This document shows, piece after piece, positions 26,214 through 38,043 of a stretch of DNA of 58,812 bases. The notes beneath the pieces were generated by a model, which saw only the letters and a list, made by a program, of their open reading frames with translations, was not told the origin of the DNA and ran no database searches. The stretch is from Bacillota bacterium (GTDB taxonomy: Bacteria > Bacillota > Sulfobacillia > JAJZIM01). The position numbers and the translations under genes were made by a program. How positions within the stretch are numbered: position 1 is the stretch's first letter; each line of letters starts with the position of its first letter. The stretch lies in the NCBI GenBank assembly GCA_021810565.1, contig JAJZIM010000014.1:1-58812 (forward strand). The letters run 5' to 3'.

Positions 26214-26450
26214 TCAGCTGCTTTCACCTGCCTTATGGAGTTCGGGCACCGGGTCGTATCCGCCCGGGTTCCAGGGATGACAGCGCAGCACACGCCGCGT
26301 GGCCAACCATGTCCCCCGCAAAGCGCCGTGACGGCGCACGGCCTCCTCGGCGTAGGCGGAGCAGGAGGGATAGAAGCGGCACGTCGCCGGCTTCAGCGGA
26401 GACACGAAGCGCCGATAGCCCTGGATGGCCGCCAAAAGCAGGGCTCTCAC
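26214..26450 (-). CDS. yidD: membrane protein insertion efficiency factor YidD
   Basis: A 78-residue protein with the full family signature [20 protein letters not shown] and [13 protein letters not shown], then [16 protein letters not shown]. It helps membrane protein insertion next to YidC and rnpA. GTG 26450 overlaps the rnpA stop (GTGA). Confidence 0.95.
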   Translation of the reverse strand: MRALLLAAIQGYRRFVSPLKPATCRFYPSCSAYAEEAVRRHGALRGTWLATRRVLRCHPWNPGGYDPVPELHKAGESS

Positions 26451-26782
26451 GGCCGCTGCGTCGCAAGGCCGCCCCGCTCCAACAGTTCGCGCACTCCGCG
26501 CTCCACCCCCTCCAGGGTTCCCTCGACCGTGCGACGCCGCGCGATCACTACCAAGTCCGCTCCTTCCGGCGCCCGGGGCGCCAACCGGCGTAACGCCTCC
26601 CGCAGCAACCGCTTGGCCCGATTGCGCACATGAGCCTTGCCCAGGCGCTTCCCGGCGGCCACCCCCGCGCGCAGCCCGCCTTGCTCCCGGCGCAGCGTAT
26701 ACAGCACCGCCCACGCGTTGCTCACGTTGCGCCCCTCCCGGATGACTCGGGTGAACTCGTTTCCCTTTTTCAGGCGCTCCAT
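26447..26782 (-). CDS. rnpA: ribonuclease P protein component
   Basis: A basic 111-residue protein that assists the catalytic RNA of RNase P in maturing tRNA 5' ends. It carries [11 protein letters not shown] near the N-terminus, and the RNR motif [21 protein letters not shown] 26782 is chosen over GTG 26788 because GGGGGGCGG is better spaced. It lies 71 bases after rpmH and is coupled to yidD. Confidence 0.94.
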   Translation of the reverse strand: MERLKKGNEFTRVIREGRNVSNAWAVLYTLRREQGGLRAGVAAGKRLGKAHVRNRAKRLLREALRRLAPRAPEGADLVVIARRRTVEGTLEGVERGVRELLERGGLATQRP

Positions 26783-26853
26783 GGCCACCGCCCCCCGCCG
26801 CGCAAAAAAGCAGCGGCTCCCCGCGCCGGTTCACCGCCTGTTCCCGCATCGGC

Positions 26854-26988
26854 TCAAGCCGAGAGCTGCTTCCTTCCCCGCAACCGCCGCCGCTGCAGCA
26901 CCCGCCGACCGCCCTTGGTGCGCATCCGCACCATAAAACCATGGGTTTTCTGCCGATGCCGGCGATTGGGCTGGTAGGTCCTTTTCAT
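26854..26988 (-). CDS. rpmH: 50S ribosomal protein L34
   Basis: A 44-residue, very basic protein translating as [18 protein letters not shown], then [13 protein letters not shown] and [12 protein letters not shown]: an unmistakable L34. ATG 26988 to TGA 26854. It heads the rpmH-rnpA-yidD-yidC-jag operon, driven by a consensus promoter in the origin region and divergent from dnaA. Confidence 0.97.
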   Translation of the reverse strand: MKRTYQPNRRHRQKTHGFMVRMRTKGGRRVLQRRRLRGRKQLSA

Positions 26989-27040
26989 GCTCAGTCCCTC
27001 TTCTTTCCTTACAATACCAATTTAAACCTAGCGCACGAAA

Positions 27041-27069
27041 ATTATAGACTATGGCTCCGGACGTGTCAA
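27041..27069 (-). promoter_or_regulatory. rpmH operon promoter
   Basis: Minus strand TTGACA (27069-27064), 17-base spacer, TATAAT (27046-27041): a perfect consensus sigma-A promoter about 50 bases before the rpmH ATG. Confidence 0.9.
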
Positions 27070-27110
27070 GGAAGACTCGGCGGCGACCGCGAGGCCGCTG
27101 GGAGAATCTA

Positions 27111-27139
27111 TTGCGAACCCCCGTCCCTTTTGGTATTAT
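27111..27139 (+). promoter_or_regulatory. dnaA promoter
   Basis: TTGCGA (27111-27116), 17-base spacer, TATTAT (27134-27139). The predicted start near 27146 gives a leader of about 170 bases that contains the upstream DnaA-box cluster, which would permit autorepression. Confidence 0.7.
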
Positions 27140-27158
27140 GACTTGGGGGTTCCGTCGG

Positions 27159-27209
27159 GTGTCCACAGGTTGTTGATAAGCCTGTGATTAACTTGTGATT
27201 TGTTTATAA
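27159..27209. other. oriC, upstream DnaA-box cluster (rpmH-dnaA interval)
   Basis: Within 51 bases there are several relatives of the DnaA box TGTGGATAA: GTGTCCACA at 27159 (opposite orientation), TGTTGATAA at 27171 (8 of 9), TGTGATTAA at 27183 and TGTTTATAA at 27201, in an AT-rich setting. The rest of the 327-base interval 26989-27315 holds the divergent rpmH and dnaA promoters and a pyrimidine-rich leader. Confidence 0.7.
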
Positions 27210-27315
27210 AATTTCCCTTTTTCCCACCCCTTCTTTCATCACAAAACTCCCCTTGCTTGCGCCGTTTTCCTTTTTCCTCTCCCTATTCGTCCCTGCATAA
27301 AGGGGGTGCGCCGCC

Positions 27316-28638
27316 GTGTCCCAGGATGCCGTGTCCCTGTGGGGCCAGACCCTGCGGGTCCTGGAAAAGGAGCTTTTGAAGACAAGTTTTTCCTCCTGGC
27401 TAAAGTACACCAAACCGGTTGCCCTCTACAAGGACACCATGATCGTGTCCTTGCCCAATGATTTCTCCCGGGAATGGGTGGAATCAAAGTACGCCGCCTT
27501 GCTCAAGAAGACCGTCTCCCAGTTGGCCGGCACCGAGATCTCTCTCCAGTTCGTCTCCGCCTCCGCCGAAGCCTCCCCCGCCCCTGCGGATAGCCGTGCC
27601 CCCTCGGGTCACCCCTCTTCCCTCAATTCCCGCTACGTCTTCGACACCTTCGTGGTGGGCAACTCCAACCGCTTCGCCCACGCCGCCGCCCTGGCCGTCG
27701 CCGAGATGCCAGCTCGAGCCTACAACCCTCTTTTCATCTACGGCGGGGTGGGTTTGGGAAAGACCCACCTGATGCACGCCATCGGCCATCACGCCCTGCT
27801 GCATCATCCTTCCCTCCGGGTTCGCTACGTTTCCTCGGAGAGCTTCACCAACGAACTTATCGACTCCATCAGGGACGACCGCATGGTGCAATTCCGCAAC
27901 CGGTACCGCAACGTGGACGTGCTGCTTATCGACGACATTCAGTTTATCGCCGGCAAGGAGCGAACCCAGGAGGAGTTCTTTCACACCTTCGAGGCCCTCC
28001 ACGGCGCCTCTAAACAGGTGGTTATCTCCTCCGACCGCCCTCCTAAGGATATCCTAACTTTGGAAGAGCGCCTCCGTTCTCGCTTCGAGTGGGGCCTGAT
28101 CAGCGACATCCAGGCGCCTGATCTCGAGACCAGGATTGCCATCCTCCGGAAGCGAGCTCAGGCCGGATCCCTCGACATCCCCGACGAGGTCATTCAGCAT
28201 ATCGCTTTCCGCATTGAGACCAACATCCGAGAACTGGAGGGTGCCCTCATCCGAGTGGTCGCTTTCTCCGACTCCATGCACTGTCCCATCTCCATCGAGT
28301 CCACCGTCATGGCCCTGCGGGATATCGTTCGCGACAACGCCTCCCAACAACTCTCCATCCCGGTGATCCAGAAGGTGGTGGCCGATTTCTTCAACGTCTC
28401 GGTGGAGGATCTCAAGATCAAGCGGCGCACCCGGGTGATTACCTTTCCGCGACAAGTGGCGATGTACCTGTGCCGCGAACTTACCAAGGCCTCCTACCCC
28501 ATCCTCGGAGAGGAATTCGGCGGTCGGGATCATACCACGGTTATCCACGCTTATGAGAAGATCGCCGCCGAGATGCAGGAGGACCCTGCCCTCCGTTCGA
28601 CGGTCGAGGAGTTGACGGTGCGTCTGAAGCGGCCCTGA
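27316..28638 (+). CDS. dnaA: chromosomal replication initiator DnaA
   Basis: A 440-residue AAA+ initiator. Domain I (1-80) begins with DAVSLWGQTLRVLEKELLK; domain III has Walker A GGVGLGKTHLMHAIG, Walker B VDVLLIDDIQFI and sensor motifs; domain IV ends with the DnaA signature EEFGGRDHTTVIHAYEKI, which binds DnaA boxes. The domain II linker is short. GTG 27316 has a weak AAAGGGGGTG ribosome site. Origin elements lie on both sides of the gene, as in Bacillus. Confidence 0.98.
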   Translation: MSQDAVSLWGQTLRVLEKELLKTSFSSWLKYTKPVALYKDTMIVSLPNDFSREWVESKYAALLKKTVSQLAGTEISLQFVSASAEASPAPADSRAPSGHPSSLNSRYVFDTFVVGNSNRFAHAAALAVAEMPARAYNPLFIYGGVGLGKTHLMHAIGHHALLHHPSLRVRYVSSESFTNELIDSIRDDRMVQFRNRYRNVDVLLIDDIQFIAGKERTQEEFFHTFEALHGASKQVVISSDRPPKDILTLEERLRSRFEWGLISDIQAPDLETRIAILRKRAQAGSLDIPDEVIQHIAFRIETNIRELEGALIRVVAFSDSMHCPISIESTVMALRDIVRDNASQQLSIPVIQKVVADFFNVSVEDLKIKRRTRVITFPRQVAMYLCRELTKASYPILGEEFGGRDHTTVIHAYEKIAAEMQEDPALRSTVEELTVRLKRP

Positions 28639-28680
28639 CCCGCCTTGAGGACAACCCTTCGGACAGCGTGGGGTCTTTTT

Positions 28681-28830
28681 TGTGGACAACTTCCCCCTGT
28701 GGATTACCACCTCCGCCCAACCTATCTTTCCCCCAACGTCCTCCACAGCCAAACCGGCGGCCCGCCGCCTCTCCTTCCACTTTTCCACCCTTTCCACCGC
28801 CCCTACTACTACTCCTACTTCTTTTTATAC
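28681..28830. other. oriC, unwinding region between dnaA and dnaN (DnaA boxes, DnaA-trios, AT-rich DUE)
   Basis: The 247-base dnaA-dnaN gap carries boxes TGTGGACAA (28681) and TGTGGATTA (28699). Further on are TTTTCCACC (28781) and CTTTCCACC (28790), weak boxes in the opposite orientation. These are followed by CTACTACTACTCCTACTTC (28803-28821) and AT-rich TTTTTATACT. The complement of the CTA/CTC repeats is the 3'-GAT-GAT-GAT-GAG-GAT-5' pattern of DnaA-trios, the single-strand binding element of the Bacillus basal unwinding system. Confidence 0.8.
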
Positions 28831-28885
28831 TGATGTGCTCCGCCCTTTCCCTTGGGGATATTCCGTGCGGGAGGTGTCGTTCAAG

Positions 28886-30004
28886 ATGCAGGTGTTCGTA
28901 TCCCAGGAGGCTCTTGCGGCCATGCTGAGTCTGGTTACGCGTGCCGTAGGGTCCGGCAACATCAACGCGGCGCTCGGAGGCGTACTGGTGCGCGCGGAAG
29001 AAGGGCGCCTGCTGTTGATGGCCACGGATATGGAGATGGCTATCCAAGGAGAGGTGGCGGCGACGGTGGACGCGGGCGGAACCATCTTGCTGTCCGCTCG
29101 GCACCTATCGGAACTGGTTCGTCACTTCGAAGCCGGAACCTTGGAGTTGACCGATGACGGGGATGGTTCTGCCCGGGTACGTCAGGGGAAACGCAATTTC
29201 TCCCTCCAAGTGATGGATCCGGAATCGTTTCCGGAACTGGAGGAGGAGGGAGGGGCAGCGTTCATTTTGCCGCAACGAGAGTTGCGCCGGATGGTGCGAC
29301 ACGTGCAGGCGGCTTTGTCAAAGGACACCTCTCCCAGCCGGGCGGTGTTGACGGGGGCGTGGTACAAGCAATCCGGGAGGGAGATAGAGATGATCTCCAG
29401 TGACGGCGTGCGGGTGGCCTGGGCCCGGGAGGAAATGAAGGAGGAGCTCCCGGGGGAACGGGAACTCGTGCTCCCCGGAAGGACGCTTCAGGAACTGGAC
29501 CGGGTCTTAAGCGAAGAAGGAACCTTGCGAATGAGCGTCGGTGATCGGATGATCTTTGTGGAGGTGGGAGCGGTGACCCTGGCCACCCGCCGCATGGAGG
29601 AGAATTACCCCAAGGTGAAGGAATATCTCCCTAAGGAGTACGGCGTACGCCGGGTGGTGTCCAGGCGGGAGCTGGAGAAAGCCTTGGAGCGCATTTTTCT
29701 CATCGCTCGCGAGGTGGAGACCAGCCCCATGGATTTTGCCCTGGAAGAGGAGCGCGTGGTGTTGCAGACCCAGACACCCCAGGTGGGAAGCGGTTACGAG
29801 GAGGTAAGTGCCGCCGGCGATGGCGCCAGCACCGAGGCGAAGTTCAACACCCGATATCTCTTGGAAGGTGTGCGGGTGATGACGGGCGAGGAACTGCAAT
29901 TGGAGGCTACGGAGGAGGGAAGCGCCTTGTGCTTGACGCCGCTAGAGCGCCCGCAGTACAAGTATGTGGTGTTGCCGATGCGCAAAGAGCGCAGGCGAAC
30001 CTGA
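28886..30004 (+). CDS. dnaN: DNA polymerase III beta sliding clamp
   Basis: A 372-residue clamp subunit made of three similar domains; it encircles DNA and tethers polymerase and repair proteins. It begins MQVFVSQEALAAMLSLVTRAV at ATG 28886 with GGAGGTG nine bases upstream and ends with the usual hydrophobic PQYKYVVLPMR. An apparent upstream extension of the frame covers the origin unwinding region and is not coding. The next gene starts immediately after its stop. Confidence 0.97.
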   Translation: MQVFVSQEALAAMLSLVTRAVGSGNINAALGGVLVRAEEGRLLLMATDMEMAIQGEVAATVDAGGTILLSARHLSELVRHFEAGTLELTDDGDGSARVRQGKRNFSLQVMDPESFPELEEEGGAAFILPQRELRRMVRHVQAALSKDTSPSRAVLTGAWYKQSGREIEMISSDGVRVAWAREEMKEELPGERELVLPGRTLQELDRVLSEEGTLRMSVGDRMIFVEVGAVTLATRRMEENYPKVKEYLPKEYGVRRVVSRRELEKALERIFLIAREVETSPMDFALEEERVVLQTQTPQVGSGYEEVSAAGDGASTEAKFNTRYLLEGVRVMTGEELQLEATEEGSALCLTPLERPQYKYVVLPMRKERRRT

Positions 30005-31093
30005 TTGCGCCTCTCGCAATTGGAGCTGCGGGACTTTCGCAACTATGTCCGGGAGGAGGTGGAGCCCGGGCCGGGTATGAACATCTTCTCCGGGGACAAC
30101 GGCCAGGGCAAGAGCAACCTGCTGGAGGCGGCGGCCTGGCTGGCGGTGGGGCGCTCCCCGCGCCGTGCCCGGGAAGCCGACGCCGTTCGTCACGGCGCGA
30201 GCGGATTCCTGGTGCGGGCCGTTGGCCAAGGACTAGCCGGCAGAATGGTTAGGGAAATGAGCTTCAGGAGTGAAGGAGGACGGCGGCTGACGCAGGACGG
30301 GAAATGCCTGCGGCAGGTGCGGGACCTCCTAGGGGGAATGCGGGTGGTGCATTTCTCACCCGACGATCTTTTTCTGGTTGGGGGGGGGCCGGAACGGCGG
30401 CGGCGTTTTCTGGACTTGATGATCGCCCAAGTCTCCGTGGGGTACGTGGGCGCGCTGACGGCCTACCATCGCTTTCTCCTGCAGCGAAACGCCCTGCTGA
30501 AGGAGATCAGGCAGCACCGACGCCCGGTGTCGGTGCTGGCGGCACTGGAGGAGGGGATGGCGCGGGAGGGGGCCAGGGTAACCGCCGAGAGAGCCCGGGT
30601 GCTGGAGGCGGCGGGGAAGCTTGCGGAAACGGCCTATCGCCAGGTGTCGGGGGGCCGGGAGGAATTGGGAATCTCCTACGCGCCCAGCGCCGCGGACGAG
30701 GAGGCTTTGCGCGTAGGACTGGAACGACGGCGGGGAGAGGAGTTGGCCCGGGGAACCTCCCTGGTGGGACCGCATCGCGACGAGGTGAGGATCACCCTGA
30801 ACGGTCGCCCGGCCCGGCTGTATGGATCCCAGGGGCAGATGCGTTCGGCGGCGCTCTCCCTGCGGCTGGCCGAGCGGCGTTGGATGTGCGAACGCACGGG
30901 AGAGGAGCCGGTCATGCTCTTGGACGATCTCTCCTCGGAGCTTGACCCCGGGCGCCGCGGCGCCATATTGCGCCTGTTGGCGGGGACGGCCCAGGTGTTC
31001 CTGACCTGCACCGACCCGGGCGAACTGCCCAGGGAACCGGAGGAAGCGCGATATTTTCGGGTGGAGGAGGGAACGGTCCACCGGGAAAGATAA
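30005..31093 (+). CDS. recF: DNA replication and repair protein RecF
   Basis: A 362-residue SMC-like ATPase that, with RecOR, loads RecA at gaps. It has Walker A FSGDNGQGKSNLLEAAAWL, the signature loop YGSQGQMRSAALSLRLAE and Walker B EPVMLLDDLSSELD. TTG 30005 abuts the dnaN stop codon. Canonical place between dnaN and remB/gyrB. Confidence 0.96.
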   Translation: MRLSQLELRDFRNYVREEVEPGPGMNIFSGDNGQGKSNLLEAAAWLAVGRSPRRAREADAVRHGASGFLVRAVGQGLAGRMVREMSFRSEGGRRLTQDGKCLRQVRDLLGGMRVVHFSPDDLFLVGGGPERRRRFLDLMIAQVSVGYVGALTAYHRFLLQRNALLKEIRQHRRPVSVLAALEEGMAREGARVTAERARVLEAAGKLAETAYRQVSGGREELGISYAPSAADEEALRVGLERRRGEELARGTSLVGPHRDEVRITLNGRPARLYGSQGQMRSAALSLRLAERRWMCERTGEEPVMLLDDLSSELDPGRRGAILRLLAGTAQVFLTCTDPGELPREPEEARYFRVEEGTVHRER

Positions 31094-33352
<2,259 letters not shown>

Positions 33353-33397
33353 GGTCCGGTAGGCGGCGGGGACGGCAACAGCGGGAGGTGGGTTTTC

Positions 33398-35821
33398 CTG
33401 GAGGCGGCACAGAAGATAATCCCTAGGGACGTGGTGGAGGAGATGCGGCAGTCCTACCTGGACTACGCCATGAGCGTCATCGTCAGCCGGGCGCTGCCCG
33501 ATGTGCGGGACGGGCTGAAGCCGGTGCATCGGCGCATCCTCTTCGCCATGCGGGAGGGCGGTTACACCCCCGACAAGGCCCATCGCAAGTCGGCGCTCAC
33601 CGTCGGCGACGTGCTGGGCAAGTACCACCCCCACGGGGACGCGCCGGTGTACGACGCCCTGGTGCGCATGGCCCAGGATTTCTCCATGCGCTATCCCCTG
33701 GTGGACGGCCACGGCAACTTCGGCTCCATGGACGGGGACCCGCCGGCGGCCATGCGCTACACCGAGGCCCGGCTGTCCCGCATCGCCATGGAGTTGTTGA
33801 CCGACCTGGACCGGGACACGGTGGATTTCCAGCCCAACTTCGACGGCCACGACCAGGAGCCGGTGGTTTTGCCCAGCCGGTTTCCTAACCTCTTGGTCAA
33901 TGGTTCCGCCGGCATCGCCGTGGGCATGGCTACCAACATACCACCCCACAACCTGGGGGAGGTGGTGGAGGCCGTATTGGCCTTGGCGGACAACCCCCAC
34001 CTCACCAACCAGGAGCTGATGCGCTGGGTGAAGGGGCCGGATTTTCCCACCGGCGCCCTGATCCTGGGGCGGGAGGGCATCCAGGCCGCCTACGAGCGGG
34101 GGCGGGGCAGCGTCACCATGCGCGGGGTGGCCCAGATCGAGCCCCTGGACGGGGGCAAGCAGCGCATCGCCATCACCGAGATCCCCTACCAGGTCAACAA
34201 GGCGCGCCTGGTGGAGCGCATTGCCGAGCTGGTGCGCGAGAAGAAGGTGGAAGGGGTCACGGACCTGCGGGACGAGAGCGACCGCAGCGGGCTGCGGGTG
34301 GTGGTGGAGCTTGGCCGCGGGGCCAACCCGCGGGTGGTCTTGAACCAGATGTACAAGCACACCCCGCTGCAGTCCAACTTCGGGATTATCATGCTGGCCC
34401 TGGTGGGCGGCAGCCCGCGCATCCTGACGCTGCGCGAGATGCTCGTGGCCTACCTGGAGCACCAGAAGGAGGTCATCGTCCGGCGCAGCCGCTACGACCT
34501 GCGCAAGGCCGAGGAGCGCTCGCATATCCTGGAAGGGCTGCGCATCGCCCTCACCCATCTGGACGAGGTGATCCGCCTGATCCGGCGGTCCGCGGACGCG
34601 GAGGCGGCGCGCCGGGGTCTGGAGGAGAGCTTCGGTCTCTCCGAGGTGCAGGCCCAAGCCATCCTGGACATGCGGCTGCACCGGCTGACGGCCCTGGAGC
34701 GGGACAAGCTGGAGGCGGAGTACCAAGAACTGCAGCGCATCATCGAGTACCTGCGGGCGCTTTTGGCCAGCGAGGCCATGGTGCTGACGGTGATCAAGCG
34801 GGAGCTCGGGGACATCAAGAGTCGCTTTCAGGATCCGCGGCGCACCCGCATCGTCCAGGCCACCGGGGAGCTGGAGCTGGAGGATCTCATCGCTCCGGCC
34901 GATGCCGTGGTCACCATCACCCACAACGGCTACGTGAAGCGGCTGCCGGCCGACACCTACCACAGCCAGCGCCGGGGTGGGCGCGGCATCATCGGAATGA
35001 ACGTCAAGGCAGAGGACTACCTGGAGCACTTGTTCGTGGCCAGCACCCACGATCAGTTGCTGTTCTTCACCGACCGGGGCCGGGCGTATCCCCTGCGGGT
35101 GCACGAGATCCCCGAGGCCGGTCGGCAGGCCAAGGGTACCGCCCTGGTGAACCTGATCCGGCTGGGGGAGGACGAGAAGGTGACCACGGTGATCCCGGTG
35201 CGGGATCAGGGGGAGGGGGGCTATCTGTGCATGGCCACCCGCCGCGGCGTGATCAAGCGCCTGGAGATGGCCGACGTGACCTCCATCCGCATCTCGGGAC
35301 TGATCGTCATCTCCCTGGAGGCGGAGGACGCCCTGATCGGGGTGGAGCGCACCTCCGGTCAGGACCAGTTGCTGCTGGGCAGCCGCATGGGGAAGGTGAT
35401 CCGCTTCGCGGAGAGCGAGGTACGCGCCATGGGGCGCGCCGCCCGCGGCGTCAGCGGCATGCGGCTGGTCAGGGGAGACCAGGTGGTGGCCTTGGCGGTG
35501 GGCCGCCCGGGAGAGCAGGTGCTGACGGTCACCGCCAGGGGCTTCGGCAAGCGCACCCCGCTGAAGGAGTTTCGGCGCACCGCTCGGGGCGGCCAGGGCG
35601 TGCGGGCTATGAGCGCCACGGAGCGCAACGGCCATCTGGTGGACCTCAAGTCGGTGCGGGAGGACGACGCGGTGCTGCTCATCTCCTCCGAAGGCATCCT
35701 CATCCGGCTGCGTGCCGGCGACATATCCTCCCAGGGCCGCGCCGCCCACGGGGTGACCCTGATGCGTTTGGAGCACGGCGAGGTGGTGGCCGTGGCCATG
35801 GCCTCTCGGGAAGAGGGCTAG
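33398..35821 (+). CDS. gyrA: DNA gyrase subunit A, probable CTG start
   Basis: The DNA breakage and wrapping subunit (807 residues from CTG). The usual N-terminus [20 protein letters not shown] is in frame 12 codons before the first internal GTG; the only well-placed start is CTG 33398, with GGAGGTG seven bases upstream. The catalytic Tyr is in [11 protein letters not shown]. The quinolone pocket reads [13 protein letters not shown], with Ala at the E. coli Ser83 position. The GyrA box QRRGGRG in the C-terminal pinwheel marks a true gyrase rather than topoisomerase IV. Confidence 0.96.
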   Translation: MEAAQKIIPRDVVEEMRQSYLDYAMSVIVSRALPDVRDGLKPVHRRILFAMREGGYTPDKAHRKSALTVGDVLGKYHPHGDAPVYDALVRMAQDFSMRYPLVDGHGNFGSMDGDPPAAMRYTEARLSRIAMELLTDLDRDTVDFQPNFDGHDQEPVVLPSRFPNLLVNGSAGIAVGMATNIPPHNLGEVVEAVLALADNPHLTNQELMRWVKGPDFPTGALILGREGIQAAYERGRGSVTMRGVAQIEPLDGGKQRIAITEIPYQVNKARLVERIAELVREKKVEGVTDLRDESDRSGLRVVVELGRGANPRVVLNQMYKHTPLQSNFGIIMLALVGGSPRILTLREMLVAYLEHQKEVIVRRSRYDLRKAEERSHILEGLRIALTHLDEVIRLIRRSADAEAARRGLEESFGLSEVQAQAILDMRLHRLTALERDKLEAEYQELQRIIEYLRALLASEAMVLTVIKRELGDIKSRFQDPRRTRIVQATGELELEDLIAPADAVVTITHNGYVKRLPADTYHSQRRGGRGIIGMNVKAEDYLEHLFVASTHDQLLFFTDRGRAYPLRVHEIPEAGRQAKGTALVNLIRLGEDEKVTTVIPVRDQGEGGYLCMATRRGVIKRLEMADVTSIRISGLIVISLEAEDALIGVERTSGQDQLLLGSRMGKVIRFAESEVRAMGRAARGVSGMRLVRGDQVVALAVGRPGEQVLTVTARGFGKRTPLKEFRRTARGGQGVRAMSATERNGHLVDLKSVREDDAVLLISSEGILIRLRAGDISSQGRAAHGVTLMRLEHGEVVAVAMASREEG

Positions 35822-35823
35822 GC

Positions 35824-36702
35824 ATGTCCTGCGAGTGCCTGGCGTTGGGCAGGGTCTATCTGGACCTGATCTTCGCCGGGGCGCAGTCTTTCCCCGCGCC
35901 GGGGGAGGAGGTCTATGCCCGGGAGCTGGCGGTCCTGCCCGGGGGGGGCGCCTTCCACGTGGTCGCGGCGCTGCGGCGCTTGGGAAAGACGGCCCGACTG
36001 GCGGCCTTCGTGGGGGAGGATCCGGTGGGTGCGCTGTTGCGAGGGCTGCTGCGACAGGAGGGGGTGGAGCAAGCGACGCTCCTGGCCGAAGGCCATCCTC
36101 GGAATGTCACGGTGGCCCTGTCGGCCGGCGGCGAGCGGTCCTTCGTGAGCTATTGCGCACCCCAGGACGAGGGAGCGTGGGTGCGGCTGCTGGAGCAGGC
36201 CCTCCGGCGCCACCGGCCCCGCCACGTGCACCTGGCCGCCCTGCCGGGGGTGGCGCGGCTAAGCCGCGTGGCTCGGGCGGCAGGCTGCACCGTGTCGCTG
36301 GATCCGGCGGGCCTTGGGGCGGCGGACCTGGCGGGCGGGACGGCGGACCTGCTCCTGCCCAACCGGCGGGAGGCCACCCGCCTAACGGGGGAGGAGGATC
36401 CCGGGGAGGCGTGCCGGCGCCTGGGGGAGCGCTTCGCCTGGGTGGCCGTGACCCTGGATCGGGAGGGAGCGGTGGGCTGCCACGCCGGGGAGTCGGTCCG
36501 GGCGGGGGCCTTTGCGACCGGGGTGGTGGATGCCACCGCCGCCGGGGACTGCTTCGACGCCGGCTTTCTCCTGGGCTTTTTGGAGGGCGAGCCGTTGGGG
36601 CGCTGCCTGGCTCTGGGCAACGCCTGCGCCGCCGGTTGCCTCGGGGGATACGGCAGCGAGGCGGCTCCCGATCGGCGCACGGTGGAGGAGCGGTTGCGAT
36701 GA
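35824..36702 (+). CDS. PfkB-family carbohydrate kinase
   Basis: A 292-residue ribokinase-fold sugar or nucleoside kinase. Near the N-terminus GGGAFHVVAALRRLGKTARLAAFVGEDPVG is the PfkB_1 pattern, and near the C-terminus VVDATAAGDCFDAGFLLGF holds the catalytic Asp and anion hole, with Ala instead of the usual first Gly of GAGD. ATG 35824 is two bases after the gyrA stop. The GH4 gene overlaps its own stop, so kinase and 6-phosphoglycosidase-like enzyme probably act in one sugar pathway; the substrate is unknown. Confidence 0.88.
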   Translation: MSCECLALGRVYLDLIFAGAQSFPAPGEEVYARELAVLPGGGAFHVVAALRRLGKTARLAAFVGEDPVGALLRGLLRQEGVEQATLLAEGHPRNVTVALSAGGERSFVSYCAPQDEGAWVRLLEQALRRHRPRHVHLAALPGVARLSRVARAAGCTVSLDPAGLGAADLAGGTADLLLPNRREATRLTGEEDPGEACRRLGERFAWVAVTLDREGAVGCHAGESVRAGAFATGVVDATAAGDCFDAGFLLGFLEGEPLGRCLALGNACAAGCLGGYGSEAAPDRRTVEERLR

Positions 36703-38042
36703 AGGTGGCGGTGCTGGGCGGCGCCGGGGTGCGGGTGCCGCTCTTGGTGCGGGGACTGGTGCGGCGCCTGCCGCAGCTGGGGGTCGACCAGGTGGCGCTG
36801 TGCGATCTCGACCGGCCGCGGCAGGAGATCATCGGACGCTTCTGCGCCGCCCTGGCGGGGGAGGCGTTCCGGGTCAGCTGGGGCGCGGCGCCCGAGGAGG
36901 CTTTGGCAGGAGCGTCCTTCGTGATCGCGGCCATCCGCGTGGGCCAGGAAGCCGGGCGGATCCTGGACGAGCGGGTGGCCCTGGAGCGGGGCTACCTGGG
37001 GCAGGAGACCACCGGCCCGGGCGGTTTCGCCTTCGCCCTGCGCACGGTGCCGGTGCTGGTGGAGTACCTGCGATTGGTGCAGCGGGTGGCACCTGGGGCG
37101 TGGTTCGTCAACCTGACCAACCCCGTGGGGCTGACCACCGAGGCCCTGGTCCGCCGGGGCTTAACCCGCGTGGTGGGCATCTGCGACGCTCCGGCGCTCC
37201 TGGCCCGGGAGCTGGGGGAGTACCTGGGGCGGCCGGTGGAGCTGGAATACGCCGGGTTGAACCACTTGGGCTGGACCCGGGGGGTTCGGGAAGGGGAGGG
37301 CGAGCGGCTAGGGGAGCTTCTGACCCGCGCCGGCCGGCTGGCGGACGCATGCCGCAGCCTGCGCCCCTTTCCGGGGGAGTTCCTGCAGCAGCTGGGGCTT
37401 TTGCCCAACGAGTACCTGTACTACTACTACTTCCGGCGGGAGGCGCTGCGGGCCCTTACCGGCGCGGCGGACACCCGGGGGGAGCAGGTGGCGCGGATCA
37501 ACGCGGCCCTGCTGGAGGAACTCGCCGCGCGGCTGGCGGCGGGGGACCCGGCGGGGGCGCGCACGGCCTACACCCGGGCCATCGAGGGCCGCAGCGCCAG
37601 CTACATGGCCCGGGAGACCGGGACCGAGCCGACCGGGGAGCTGCCCGGCCGGCGCCTGGAGGAGGAAGGGGGCTACGAGGGGCTGGCCCTGGCGGTGCTG
37701 GAGGCTCTGCAGGGCGGGGGACGCCGTCGCCTGGTCCTGAACGTGCCAGGCTCGCTTGCGGGCCTGCCGCCCGACCGAGTGGTGGAGCTGCCCTGCCAGG
37801 TGGATCGGGACGCCGTGCGGCCAGAGGCGGGGGGGCCGCTGCCGGAGCACGCCCGGATCTTGGTCACCGCGGTGAAGGCCTACGAGGAGCTCACGGTGGA
37901 GGCGGCCCTGGCCGGGGACCGGCGGTTGGCCGTGGAGGCGCTGCTCACGCATCCCCTGGTGGGCTCCTATCCCGGCGCCCACGACCTGGTGGAGGCCTAT
38001 CTGGCGGCCCACCGTGCCTTCCTGCCCCGCTTCCATCGGTGA
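36699..38042 (+). CDS. glycoside hydrolase family 4 protein (6-phospho-glycosidase type)
   Basis: A 447-residue NAD+- and metal-dependent glycosidase. It has the Rossmann start KVAVLGGAGVRVPLLVRGL, NLTNPVGLTTEALV, the metal-binding Cys in VGICDAP and His in GLNHLGWTRG, and the C-terminal motif LNVPGSLAGLPPDRVVELP. GH4 enzymes cleave 6-phospho-glucosides or galactosides by a redox mechanism. ATG 36699 overlaps the kinase stop (ATGA). No PTS or ABC transporter is nearby, so the substrate is open. Confidence 0.9.
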   Translation: MKVAVLGGAGVRVPLLVRGLVRRLPQLGVDQVALCDLDRPRQEIIGRFCAALAGEAFRVSWGAAPEEALAGASFVIAAIRVGQEAGRILDERVALERGYLGQETTGPGGFAFALRTVPVLVEYLRLVQRVAPGAWFVNLTNPVGLTTEALVRRGLTRVVGICDAPALLARELGEYLGRPVELEYAGLNHLGWTRGVREGEGERLGELLTRAGRLADACRSLRPFPGEFLQQLGLLPNEYLYYYYFRREALRALTGAADTRGEQVARINAALLEELAARLAAGDPAGARTAYTRAIEGRSASYMARETGTEPTGELPGRRLEEEGGYEGLALAVLEALQGGGRRRLVLNVPGSLAGLPPDRVVELPCQVDRDAVRPEAGGPLPEHARILVTAVKAYEELTVEAALAGDRRLAVEALLTHPLVGSYPGAHDLVEAYLAAHRAFLPRFHR

Positions 38043-38043
38043 G

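Noticed and set aside
28682-28885. N-terminal extension of dnaN through the dnaA-dnaN gap
   Set aside because: The extension is Pro/Ser/Thr-rich, unlike any clamp, and coincides with DnaA boxes and DnaA-trios.
35952-35975. A second parS-like CCACGTGG core in the sugar kinase gene
   Set aside because: Only the CACGTG core matches; flanking bases do not fit the 16-base parS consensus.
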